A stretch of DNA of 64,000 nt, from the NCBI RefSeq assembly GCF_014930455.1, contig NZ_JAAIYO010000005.1, positions 496,001 through 560,000 of the forward strand, in the 5' to 3' direction. The stretch is from Corallococcus soli (GTDB taxonomy: Bacteria > Myxococcota > Myxococcia > Myxococcales > Myxococcaceae). The notes beneath the pieces were generated by a model. It did not search any database, was not told the DNA's origin, and was given only the letters and a program-made list of their open reading frames with translations. A program made the translations under genes and the position numbers. Shown piece after piece: positions 55,567 to 63,309 of the stretch. Position 1 is the first letter of the stretch. Each line of letters begins with the position of its first letter.

Positions 55567-57360
55567 CTATTCCAGGGTCATGTACTCCGGCTGAGACACC
55601 GACCGATTCCGCAACGGCGACGGGCCGCCGCTGTTCACGCAGTAGCCCGTCGGGTTGTCGCAGCCGCCTTCCGGGTTGCCCCAGTACGCCGTGAGGTTCA
55701 TCCACGCGAGCGAACCCGCGTACGTCCCGGCCGGCTGCCAGGGGATGGACACCACGTGGTTCCAGGTGTCCCACGCGAGCCCTGCCCCGGTGTCGTCGGC
55801 CAGGAAGTCGCCGTTGAAGATGGTTTCGTAGATGTGGCGCGCCGCGTCCGGGTAGAGCCCGTGCGAGCCATTGGCGGAGAAGACCTCCGGGTGCCAGCCC
55901 GTGAGGAAGAGCGCCTTGTCACCGAAGGGGAAGGCCTGCCCGCTCGCGTGCTGGCTCAGGTAGACCTGCGCCGGACGCCCGTCGATGAAGCGCACCGTGA
56001 GGTGCTCCCAGTCCCCCACGTGGTTGCCGAAGGTGGAGTAGCCCCCCACGCAGCCCCAGGGCGAATACCAGCCAATGCACACCCGCTTGCCATTGTTGTA
56101 GGGATAGAAATTCCAATACAGCACGTCCGTCACGTTCGTCGGCCGGCCCCCCTGGGTGCGCGGGATGAGCTGCGCATAGACGGGCACCGACGTCTGGTTC
56201 GGCCGCTGGCCATCCAGGAACTGCGGATCCGTGCAGGAGTCACAGCCCAGCGCCTGGTTCGTCACCAGGTGGCCGTTCTCCTCGTGGACGTTGGCCAGGT
56301 GGAACTGGGTGGAGGACGGAAAGTGGGCCTCGTCCGGGTGCAGCCACACGCGCGGCGCGAACGTGGCCACGACCTGGGCGTCCACTGGCAGGCCGCGCAG
56401 CTCCGGGTTGGACGTGGCGCTCTTGTTGAGGACCCAGTAGCGGTTGCCGCCCGTGTCCCCGTGGCTGGGCCGGGAGACGAAGGTGGACGCGGGCAGGCCC
56501 CGGTGGTCGCGCGCCACCGCCTGCCACACGCCGATGTCGTCGTTCGCGCCGGAGCCCCTGTCGTCCCAGACCCACGCAGGGTTGGCGGGCAGCACGTATT
56601 CGCTCCGCACGCAGCGGATGAGGTCCGTGGAGGGCTTGGAGTAGCCCAGCACCGCGACGTGGCCCAGGCAGGTGTAGCCCGCGGGCGCCACCGGCTCCCA
56701 GAAGGAGACGTCGTGCGTGCCACCGGAGCCGGAGTCACTCCAGGTCCAGGTGTAGTTGGACGGACGCGCCAGCACGTCGCCCTCGCCTCGTACCAGGAAC
56801 GTCGTCGCGGGAACCTGCCCCCGGTTGGACATGGCGACGTCGCCCAGCGAGTAGAAGCCAGGAGACTGGGAGAGGTCGGGACGCCAGACGGAGATGTCGT
56901 TCGTCGCGCCAGTGCCGTGATCATCGTAGACCCAGGTGAACCGGCGCGAGGGTCGGACCTCCAGGGCCTTCGGCTGGCGCAGCACCGCCGTGTCCGCGCT
57001 CAGGGTGAACTCCGCGCTCTGACCCGCGAGCGCGGTCGCCGCGACCAGCTTGTAGCTGCCCGGTGACAGCGTGACGGCCAGCCGCGAGTTCGTGCCGCCA
57101 CCACCGTTGTCATCCTGCGCGAGGATGGTGCCATTCCCATCCAACAGGTACAGCCACGCATCCGCCGACGACGTCAGCGTGACGGTGATGGGGGTGCCAG
57201 CCGTCTGCGAGTCCAGCAGGAACACCCGGTTGCCCGGGCTGGACGGAGCCTGTCCACCCGAGCCCTGCCAGATGCCATACACGGTGTTGGCCTGGGCCGT
57301 GTTCGCCAGGAGTGAAGTCGTGGCGAACACCACCAGGGGAAGCAATTGCCGGAGGACCAT
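55567..57360 (-). CDS. Secreted Vps62-related protein
   Basis: A 597-residue protein with a signal peptide (VLRQLLPLVVFATTSLLANT, cut near AQA). Residues 25-125 form a pre-peptidase-like beta domain (LYLLDGNGTILAQDDNGGGG). From about 140 there are three repeats of the W-x-x-D-x-G-S-G-x-x-D-(V/I)-S-x-W kind (FTWVYDDHGTGATNDISVWR, YTWTWSDSGSGGTHDVSFWE, AWVWDDRGSGANDDIGVWQA), as in Vps62/DUF946 proteins. Then comes the Vps62 core DVLYWNFYPYNNGKR and YSTFGNHVGDWEHLTVRF. The family is known mainly from fungi, plants and some bacteria; its function is unclear. It may be an outer-surface or secreted factor. Confidence 0.78.
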   Translation of the reverse strand: MVLRQLLPLVVFATTSLLANTAQANTVYGIWQGSGGQAPSSPGNRVFLLDSQTAGTPITVTLTSSADAWLYLLDGNGTILAQDDNGGGGTNSRLAVTLSPGSYKLVAATALAGQSAEFTLSADTAVLRQPKALEVRPSRRFTWVYDDHGTGATNDISVWRPDLSQSPGFYSLGDVAMSNRGQVPATTFLVRGEGDVLARPSNYTWTWSDSGSGGTHDVSFWEPVAPAGYTCLGHVAVLGYSKPSTDLIRCVRSEYVLPANPAWVWDDRGSGANDDIGVWQAVARDHRGLPASTFVSRPSHGDTGGNRYWVLNKSATSNPELRGLPVDAQVVATFAPRVWLHPDEAHFPSSTQFHLANVHEENGHLVTNQALGCDSCTDPQFLDGQRPNQTSVPVYAQLIPRTQGGRPTNVTDVLYWNFYPYNNGKRVCIGWYSPWGCVGGYSTFGNHVGDWEHLTVRFIDGRPAQVYLSQHASGQAFPFGDKALFLTGWHPEVFSANGSHGLYPDAARHIYETIFNGDFLADDTGAGLAWDTWNHVVSIPWQPAGTYAGSLAWMNLTAYWGNPEGGCDNPTGYCVNSGGPSPLRNRSVSQPEYMTLE

Positions 57361-57407
57361 GGGGACCTGGGGAAAGGGGAACCCGGGACCATAGCCGTGG
57401 ACGGCCT

Positions 57408-58670
57408 TCAAATCCGAGGGTCGACGCCGTACTCGAAGCCTTCGTAGTCGAAGGCCCGCGCAATGGCATCCAGGTCCGCCCCGGTTCCACCGCAACTCCT
57501 GACGACGTCACGCCAGCGAATCGACACCTGGTGCTTCATCGTGTCGATGAGGCGGGTGGCCTCCTCCTTCGGCACGCGGAAGCGTGCGCACTCACTCAGG
57601 AGGTTGCGGCGGTTGGCCCGGCGGTGCTGGGCGCTTCCCACCTCCATCGCCAGGTCGCGCTCGGTGCTGGCCTGCGGTGCCGGGGTCAGGTCGTAGGCAG
57701 GTGACAGGCTCCAGTGAGCACCAGACGCGATGAGGGCGTGGTTCCTCGGGTGGTCGTCGATGTTCGAGATGAGGGCGTTGAACACCATCCGGCGGAACAG
57801 CTCCCGCAAGTCCTCTCCAGGGTCGCGGACCCAGCGTTTCAACTCATCCGCCAACAGGAGGTAGGACCAGGTCTTGCGCTCGTTCGGGCCCACGCGCGGG
57901 TTCTCGTCAGCCCGGAGCACCGTCAACGCACTGACCATCCGGTGTCGCAAGTAGCCCTGCTCGGTGCGCTTCCGGTCGAACCGCTGGACCAGGAGCACGT
58001 CCTGCCCGGCGATGTTCACGACCTTGCCGGAGGCAGCACGAAGGCCGCATTCGTGCGCGAGCCTCAGCATCGCGAGTTCGACCACGGCGTTGTTCCACCG
58101 GTCCCCTCGCGACGGGAACTTGGCGATCCACAAACCCTCATCGTCCTCGACGACGTTCTTGGGACGCGCCCCTCCCATGGAGCTTCCTGGGTTCACCATG
58201 TCGTCAATCTGGGGGGACGGGGGCAGTCCCTCCTCGAACCGACGGGCTTCCTCCAGCAACAGGGGAAGCGACAGCACCCTGTTGAAGTGATGAACGGGAG
58301 CAGGCGGCGTGGTGCTCGTGCCAAAGGACAGCGCGCCCGCCCGATCCTCCGGGGAGTTGAGGAGGAAGCCGACCTCCGTCAGGTCCCCGCGTCCCAACTG
58401 GCGTTCGATGACCCTGCGCCCCCAGGCGTCAGGCGAAGCGTCTCTCAAGGCTCCGAAGATGCCTCCCAGCCGGGTCGTCCTGAAGGTGCCCGGCCGCAGC
58501 GGAAGCTCGAACAACTCCAGCTCAACGGCACGGGGATTCTCCAGATAGCTCTTGCCGTAGACGAACTGCCCGATGCCGCCCTGCTGGACGTAGCGCCCGC
58601 ACGTCACGACGTCGAGCGAGTCTGGAAGCTGGATGTACACGTAGCAACTGGACGCATCAGAAGTCGGCAT
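57408..58670 (-). CDS. hipA: HipA-family serine/threonine kinase toxin
   Basis: A 420-residue HipA-type kinase. Visible motifs: GIFGALRDASPDAWGRRVIE (HipA N-terminal), GGARPKNVVEDDEGLWIAKF (phosphate-binding loop and ATP-binding lysine, near 165-185), catalytic NIDDHPRNHALI (near 301-312) and the metal-binding YDLTPAP (near 324). In E. coli HipA phosphorylates glutamyl-tRNA synthetase and halts growth; other HipA-like kinases hit related targets. The ATG lies inside the end of hipB (14-base overlap in another frame), typical of co-translated toxin-antitoxin pairs. AAGG 9 bases upstream supports this start. Confidence 0.9.
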   Translation of the reverse strand: MPTSDASSCYVYIQLPDSLDVVTCGRYVQQGGIGQFVYGKSYLENPRAVELELFELPLRPGTFRTTRLGGIFGALRDASPDAWGRRVIERQLGRGDLTEVGFLLNSPEDRAGALSFGTSTTPPAPVHHFNRVLSLPLLLEEARRFEEGLPPSPQIDDMVNPGSSMGGARPKNVVEDDEGLWIAKFPSRGDRWNNAVVELAMLRLAHECGLRAASGKVVNIAGQDVLLVQRFDRKRTEQGYLRHRMVSALTVLRADENPRVGPNERKTWSYLLLADELKRWVRDPGEDLRELFRRMVFNALISNIDDHPRNHALIASGAHWSLSPAYDLTPAPQASTERDLAMEVGSAQHRRANRRNLLSECARFRVPKEEATRLIDTMKHQVSIRWRDVVRSCGGTGADLDAIARAFDYEGFEYGVDPRI

Positions 58671-59004
58671 CGAGCTCATCCTTGCGCTTGGGGACCACGC
58701 GCTCCGGTTGGCGAGCCCGCTCAAGCGTCTTTCCCTCCTCGTCACGGTCAGGCGAGGCGAGGTCGTCGAACTCCCGCTCCATCCCCAGCGCCCACAGGAC
58801 GGTGAAATAGGCACTGAGCGCGGTGGTGGGGCTCCCCTCCTCGATGCGCCTGAGCGTCCCGAGCGCCAGCCCCGTCTTCTTCGCGAGATCCACCTGACGG
58901 AGCCCGCGCCGGATGCGGGCCCGCGCGATGTTCTGCCCCAGGGCCGTGATGGCCCGGCCCACCGCGAAGGGCAGCGTCTCGGTCGTCAGGTTCTGTCGAG
59001 GCAT
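58657..59004 (-). CDS. hipB: HipB-like XRE antitoxin
   Basis: A 115-residue protein whose middle (about 22-75) is an XRE/Cro helix-turn-helix: NIARARIRRGLRQVDLAKKT followed by GLALGTLRRIEEG. The C-terminal tail is charged (ERARQPERVVPKRKDELDAD) and may contact HipA. It overlaps the hipA start and lies downstream of a perfect 14-bp inverted repeat (59036-59084), its probable operator. HipB usually neutralises HipA and represses the operon. Confidence 0.88.
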   Translation of the reverse strand: MPRQNLTTETLPFAVGRAITALGQNIARARIRRGLRQVDLAKKTGLALGTLRRIEEGSPTTALSAYFTVLWALGMEREFDDLASPDRDEEGKTLERARQPERVVPKRKDELDADF

Positions 59005-59035
59005 GCCCCGTAATGATGCCGCTGGCTTCCCTCCA

Positions 59036-59084
59036 GAATCAATCTATTGATTATTCACCGTCACGCCCACCAATAGATTGATTC
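59036..59084. promoter_or_regulatory. Paired operator upstream of hipBA
   Basis: GAATCAATCTATTG (59036-59049) and CAATAGATTGATTC (59071-59084) are perfect inverted copies separated by 21 bases. Each arm also contains a small palindrome (TCAAT-CT-ATTGA and CCAAT-AG-ATTGA), with centres about 31 bases apart, close to three helical turns. The site is AT-rich against the genome average and sits 32-80 bases upstream of hipB. Confidence 0.65.
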
Positions 59085-59135
59085 CCCCTTGGCCCCTGAC
59101 CAGGAGGCGGGCCACGGGCTCCCACTCCAGCCAGG

Positions 59136-60083
59136 TCAGCTTGGGAGACGCATCGACTTCGCCAGCTCCCGCACCAGGCCCCGGGCCACCTCCGGCGAAG
59201 GCAGGCCCGACCGGCGGGCCACGTCCTCCGGCATCAGGCTGTCCGCGGCGTCGCGCTCCAGTTCGAGCCAGGCCTCATGCCGGGCCGCGTCCACCCGCGC
59301 CCGCGCATCCTCCGACAGCCGCGTCCGCGCCCATGCATCAATCGCCCAGGCCAGCTCCGCGTGCCGCAGCTCGTCCGGCGCGATGGCGCCCAGCGCTTCG
59401 CGCACCGTCACGTCCTCCGCGCACCGCGCCTGCCAGCCCGCGAGCAACGCGCCGAAGGTCTCCCGCACGCAGCCCTCCACCGCGTTCTCGATGGCGAGCG
59501 CCTCCAGCGACCGGTCCCCGAACGGCGCCACCGTCACCTCCGGCATCGCGGCCCCGTGACGCACCGCCAGCGACGCCATCGCTCGCGCGTGACGCACCTC
59601 CTCGCCCGCCGCACGGCGCGCGGCCCGCACCCACCGCTCCGGTGCACCATGAAGGGCCAGCTCGTCCGCGAGCCTTTCGAACGCCGGAACCGACGCGGCC
59701 TCCAGGTGCGCCATCCTCGCGAAGAGCGCTCCCAGCGTGGGCACCCGGTCCTCCAGCGCGCCATCACTGCACAGGCCCTCGGGACGCCGGCCCTCGCACA
59801 GGAACGTCACCTGGCAGCGCACCTCGTCGGGCTCCGGAACGCCCTCCGAGGAGCGCGTGAGCTCACAGGGCGTGGTGCCCCCCACGGCCTGACACAACGC
59901 CTCGCAGGAGGTGTCCGCCGTGGGCGTCCCCCCATCCGGCAGCGAGATGGCGGCGATGCGGAACGTCTCCGAACGCGGCTCCGGGTCACAGCCAAAGGTC
60001 GATGAACACCCCACCCCCAACGTGGTGACGGGCGCGAGCAGCCACAGGCGAGAGAAGGCACGGCGGAGCTTCCGGCGGGACAT
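59136..60083 (-). CDS. Lipoprotein with ferritin-like domain (paralogue 2)
   Basis: A 315-residue protein with a basic signal peptide and lipobox TLGVGC (Cys26). A short cysteine-containing domain (CEALCQAVGGTTPC, CQVTFLCEGRRPEGLC) precedes a ferritin-like helical domain: MAHLEAASVPAFERLADELA, GEEVRHARAMASLAVRHG, ENAVEGCVRETFGALLAG and APDELRHAELAWAIDAW. It mirrors the ferritin domain of the 51383 gene but with a shorter N-terminal part. ATG 60083 has AAGGGTG upstream. Probably a surface or periplasmic metal-binding protein; function unknown. Confidence 0.77.
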   Translation of the reverse strand: MSRRKLRRAFSRLWLLAPVTTLGVGCSSTFGCDPEPRSETFRIAAISLPDGGTPTADTSCEALCQAVGGTTPCELTRSSEGVPEPDEVRCQVTFLCEGRRPEGLCSDGALEDRVPTLGALFARMAHLEAASVPAFERLADELALHGAPERWVRAARRAAGEEVRHARAMASLAVRHGAAMPEVTVAPFGDRSLEALAIENAVEGCVRETFGALLAGWQARCAEDVTVREALGAIAPDELRHAELAWAIDAWARTRLSEDARARVDAARHEAWLELERDAADSLMPEDVARRSGLPSPEVARGLVRELAKSMRLPS

Positions 60084-60304
60084 CAGGACACCCTTTTTCA
60101 GTCTCACAGCCGCCGGCCCGGGCGCCCCAAGCCTGCCACGCCGCACCGCGCCCCCGACAGCCCCCTGACACATGGAGACAGATGACAAACATGTAATTTT
60201 CAAGGATTGCATGAATAACCACTTTCCAAGCAACTCATTCACGCGTCGCGAGAAAACCCTGTCGTCACATCCTCCAACGTTGTTCCCCCCTCTTCTGGAG
60301 CGAG

Positions 60305-61171
60305 ATGCGCAAGCCATTCCTGACCCTCACCTTGTTGACGCTGGCGGGTACCAGCGCCCTGGCGTCGGAGCGCCTGAACCCGGCCGACCTGCGCCGGGTC
60401 ACCAAGGCCCGTGAATCCCTGGTGCCGGCCGTCGCGAAGGAGTTCGGGCCCAAGGCCCGGTTCATCCACCTCTTCGGCCAGGGCCGGGGAATGCTCGCGG
60501 GCATCGTCGCGGAGATCCCCGCGGATCCGCTGGGCACGGACGAGCTGCCCCTGCTCGCCATCGTCCGGTACGACGAGTCCACCGGCGCGGTGCGCGTGGT
60601 GGACCGCGAGTTCAAGTACCGCGAAGCCCGCACGCTGGGCTCGGAGGTGGCGCTGCTGGATGGCGAGGGCACCCTGCGCCTGCGCGACGCCAACGGCAAG
60701 GATCGGCTGCTCGCGCGGAGCGTGGGCGGCGACCTGTTCCCCTCGGCCAAGGGCGACGCGCTGGTGGCCACGCTCCTGATGAACAACGAGGGGCCGCATG
60801 AGACCGCCGTGGGCATCATCGACCTCCAGGGCCGCGTGAAGGTGCTCGCGGACGGGCCCGGCGTGGACGCGACGCCCAGCATCTCCCCCGACGGCAAGAC
60901 CGTGGTGTTCGTGTCCGGCCGGACCAGCGTGGCGTCGTTCTACGTGACGGACGTGGAGGGCGCGCCGGCGCGGCAGCTCACCAACGTCGGCCTGGAGAAC
61001 TACATGCTCTTCGGAGGCCCGCCCAAGGAGTTCGTGCCCCCGCCCGTCTCCTCCCACCACATGGAGTGGATGGACGCGGACGTGCTTCGCTACAACGCCG
61101 GCGGCGGCGCATTCTGGAAGATCAACGTGCGCACGGGCCACGCGGCTCCGGACGTGGGAGGTGAACCGTGA
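60305..61171 (+). CDS. Secreted PD40/TolB-like beta-propeller protein
   Basis: A 288-residue protein with a signal peptide (FLTLTLLTLAGTSALA). The C-terminal half contains TPSISPDGKTVVFVSGRTSV and FYVTDVEGAPARQLTNVGL, the PD40 repeat typical of TolB-like propellers; one or two such repeats are visible. It lies ahead of the M23 peptidase gene with a GTGA overlap, so it could be a wall- or ligand-binding partner. No catalytic residues seen. Confidence 0.72.
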   Translation: MRKPFLTLTLLTLAGTSALASERLNPADLRRVTKARESLVPAVAKEFGPKARFIHLFGQGRGMLAGIVAEIPADPLGTDELPLLAIVRYDESTGAVRVVDREFKYREARTLGSEVALLDGEGTLRLRDANGKDRLLARSVGGDLFPSAKGDALVATLLMNNEGPHETAVGIIDLQGRVKVLADGPGVDATPSISPDGKTVVFVSGRTSVASFYVTDVEGAPARQLTNVGLENYMLFGGPPKEFVPPPVSSHHMEWMDADVLRYNAGGGAFWKINVRTGHAAPDVGGEP

Positions 61172-61806
61172 AGTCCCTCATCCTGGCGCTCGCCTTCGCG
61201 CTGCTGACCCTCCCGGCGGCGTCCTCCGCCCAGACGATGTTCCGCTTTCCCGCCTCACAGCTCGCTGACCAGTGTGGCAACGGCGGCTGCGTGGTGAGCG
61301 CCTACAAGGACTACGGCGGCCGGGACTACGCCTGCGGTGGCGTGCGCTACAGCGGGCACACCGGCATCGACTACGCCCTGGTCGGCGGGTTCAGCAAGAT
61401 GGACTACGGCGTCTGGGCCATGAACGCCGCCCGGGGCTACATCGAAGCGTCCGTGGATGGCTACTTCGACCGCTGCAACTACTGGAACCAGGCCAACCCC
61501 TACGCGGCCTGCGGCCTGTACACGGCGAACTACATCATCATGCGGCACCCGGACAACACGCAGACCAAGTACTGGCACCTGAAGGCCTACACCCAGCAGT
61601 TCGCGCGGGGCACCACCCTGGCCTGCGGCAACTGGATCGCCCGGGTGGGTTCGTCCGGTGCCTCCACCGGCCCCCACCTGCACTTCGAGTACTGGGTCCC
61701 GGGCTACGGCACGGATGATCCGTACGCGGGCTCCTGCGGAACGCCCTACACGCGCTGGACCGCGCAGGGCGCCTACCGGGGCCTCCCCGGCATCACCTGC
61801 CAGTAA
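61168..61806 (+). CDS. Secreted M23-family metallopeptidase
   Basis: A 212-residue protein with a signal peptide (SLILALAFALLTLPAASSA). The LytM/M23 domain shows zinc ligands in YSGHTGIDYAL (near 62-71) and the H-x-H of GPHLHFEYW (near 168-176), with KYWHLKAYT supplying the other catalytic histidine. Several cysteine pairs (CGNGGC, CNYWNQANPYAAC) suggest disulfides outside the cell. Such enzymes cut peptidoglycan cross-links; in a predatory myxobacterium it could act on prey or self walls. The GTG start overlaps the stop of the preceding gene (GTGA). Confidence 0.85.
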   Translation: MKSLILALAFALLTLPAASSAQTMFRFPASQLADQCGNGGCVVSAYKDYGGRDYACGGVRYSGHTGIDYALVGGFSKMDYGVWAMNAARGYIEASVDGYFDRCNYWNQANPYAACGLYTANYIIMRHPDNTQTKYWHLKAYTQQFARGTTLACGNWIARVGSSGASTGPHLHFEYWVPGYGTDDPYAGSCGTPYTRWTAQGAYRGLPGITCQ

Positions 61807-61840
61807 TCCGGCACCGTCGCGCCCCTGAAGCGTCCCTCCG

Positions 61841-61875
61841 GGCCCAGCGGGTATACAGTGTATACCTGCTGGGCC
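61841..61875. promoter_or_regulatory. 35-bp palindromic operator upstream of the amidohydrolase gene
   Basis: The centre GGTATAC-AGT-GTATACC (61850-61866) is a perfect inverted repeat. It is extended on both sides by GGCCCAGC and GCTGGGCC with one mismatched pair between. It lies 18 bases before the amidohydrolase ATG, just ahead of the AGGAGGAG ribosome binding site, and is shaped like a TetR-family operator. A TetR gene converges on this operon at 63310. Confidence 0.7.
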
Positions 61876-61893
61876 TGACAGGAGGAGCACCGG

Positions 61894-63297
61894 ATGGGCG
61901 ACCGATGGCTGCTGCGTGGGGCGGAGATCATCACCTGCGACCCCGAACAGGCGGACCTGCCGCGAGGTGACGTCCTGGTGGAGGACGGACGCATCCTCGC
62001 GATGGGTCCCCAGCTGCACGCCGGGGGCTGCCGGCCCGTGGACCTGCACGGGAAGCTGCTCCTGCCCGGCCTCATCGATGCGCACCGGCACACCTGGCAG
62101 ACGCCGCTGCGCGCCCTGGGGGCGGACTGGACGGTGATGGACTACCTGGCGGCGGTGCGCGTGAAGCTGTCGCCCGCGTTCCAGCCGGAGGATCTGCACG
62201 CCGCGAACCTGGCCGGGGCGCTGGAGGCCCTGGACGCGGGCATCACCACGCTCGTGGACTATTCGCACTGCGTGGAGTCCCCCGCGCACGCGGACGCCGC
62301 GCTCACGGCGCTCCAGGACTCCGGCATCCGCGCCCTCTTCGCCTACGGCTACGCGGCGGGGCCCCAGGCGAGCGCCGCGCTGCCGACGCCCGCGAGCCGG
62401 CTCCTGGATGCCCGGCGCCTGCGCACCACCCGGCTGGCCTCCGACAGCGGGCTCGTGCGCATGGGCATCGCCCTGACGGAGATGCAGGTCCCCTGGGAGC
62501 AGAGCCGCGCGGAGCTGCGCTCCGCTCGCGAGCTGGGCGTCCCCATCACCGCCCACTGCTCCGCGTGGCCCATGTCAGGCCCCAGCGAAGTGCAGCGGAT
62601 GGCCGCCGAAGGGCTGCTCGGTCCGGACGTGCTCTTCGTCCACTGCACCTGGAGCTCCGACGAGGACCTGCGACGCATCGCCGACAGCGGCGGCGCCATC
62701 GCGGTGACGCCGGAGACGGAGCTTCAGATGGGCATGGGCTTCCCCGTCACCGGACGCGCGCTGCGCGCGGGGGTGCGGACGGCGCTCGGGTGCGACGTCG
62801 TCTCCAGCAACGGCGGGGACCTGTTCACCGCGATGCGGCTGGCCCTCCAGGTGGAGCGAGGCCGGGCCCATGAACGCGACGGGCTGTCCAAGGTCCTGGC
62901 GCTCAAGGCCGCGCGGATGCTACCCATGGTGACGCTCGACGCTGCGGAGGCGCTGGGGCTGGGGCGCGTGACGGGCTCGCTGCGGCCGGGGAAGGACGCG
63001 GACCTCATCGTCCTCGACGCGAAGGCGCTGAACCTGACGCCGCTCAACCGCCCCCGCGACGCGGTGGTGCTCCAGGCGCATGCGGGCAACGTCGAGTCGG
63101 TGATGGTGCGCGGACGGTGGGCGAAGTTCCAGGGTGCCCTGGTGGACGTGGACCTGGACACCGTCCGCCGCCGGGTCGTCGAGGCCCGCGACGCGGTGCT
63201 CGCCCGCGTGGGAGGAGCGGCCGCGCTCCTGGGCGAACGGGAGGCCCTGGGCGCGCACTGGGACATGGGGAGCGCGGGAGGCGCGAAGGACCCGTGA
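61894..63297 (+). CDS. Amidohydrolase (ATZ/TRZ, cytosine deaminase-like)
   Basis: A 467-residue metal-dependent hydrolase with a TIM-barrel fold. Metal ligands: DAHRHTWQ (H-x-H, near 62-69), ITAHCSAW (near 216-223), FVHCTWSSDE (near 246-255) and the catalytic Asp in ALGCDVVSSNGGDLFTAM (near 297). Flanking beta-sandwich parts have KLLLPGLIDAHR and GSLRPGKDADLIVLDAKAL. The layout fits the TRZ/ATZ branch that deaminates or dechlorinates nitrogen heterocycles, such as cytosine, guanine, S-adenosylhomocysteine or triazines. ATG 61894 with AGGAGGAG upstream. Probably repressed by the adjacent TetR protein. Confidence 0.87.
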   Translation: MGDRWLLRGAEIITCDPEQADLPRGDVLVEDGRILAMGPQLHAGGCRPVDLHGKLLLPGLIDAHRHTWQTPLRALGADWTVMDYLAAVRVKLSPAFQPEDLHAANLAGALEALDAGITTLVDYSHCVESPAHADAALTALQDSGIRALFAYGYAAGPQASAALPTPASRLLDARRLRTTRLASDSGLVRMGIALTEMQVPWEQSRAELRSARELGVPITAHCSAWPMSGPSEVQRMAAEGLLGPDVLFVHCTWSSDEDLRRIADSGGAIAVTPETELQMGMGFPVTGRALRAGVRTALGCDVVSSNGGDLFTAMRLALQVERGRAHERDGLSKVLALKAARMLPMVTLDAAEALGLGRVTGSLRPGKDADLIVLDAKALNLTPLNRPRDAVVLQAHAGNVESVMVRGRWAKFQGALVDVDLDTVRRRVVEARDAVLARVGGAAALLGEREALGAHWDMGSAGGAKDP

Positions 63298-63309
63298 CGC
63301 GAAGCCGGC

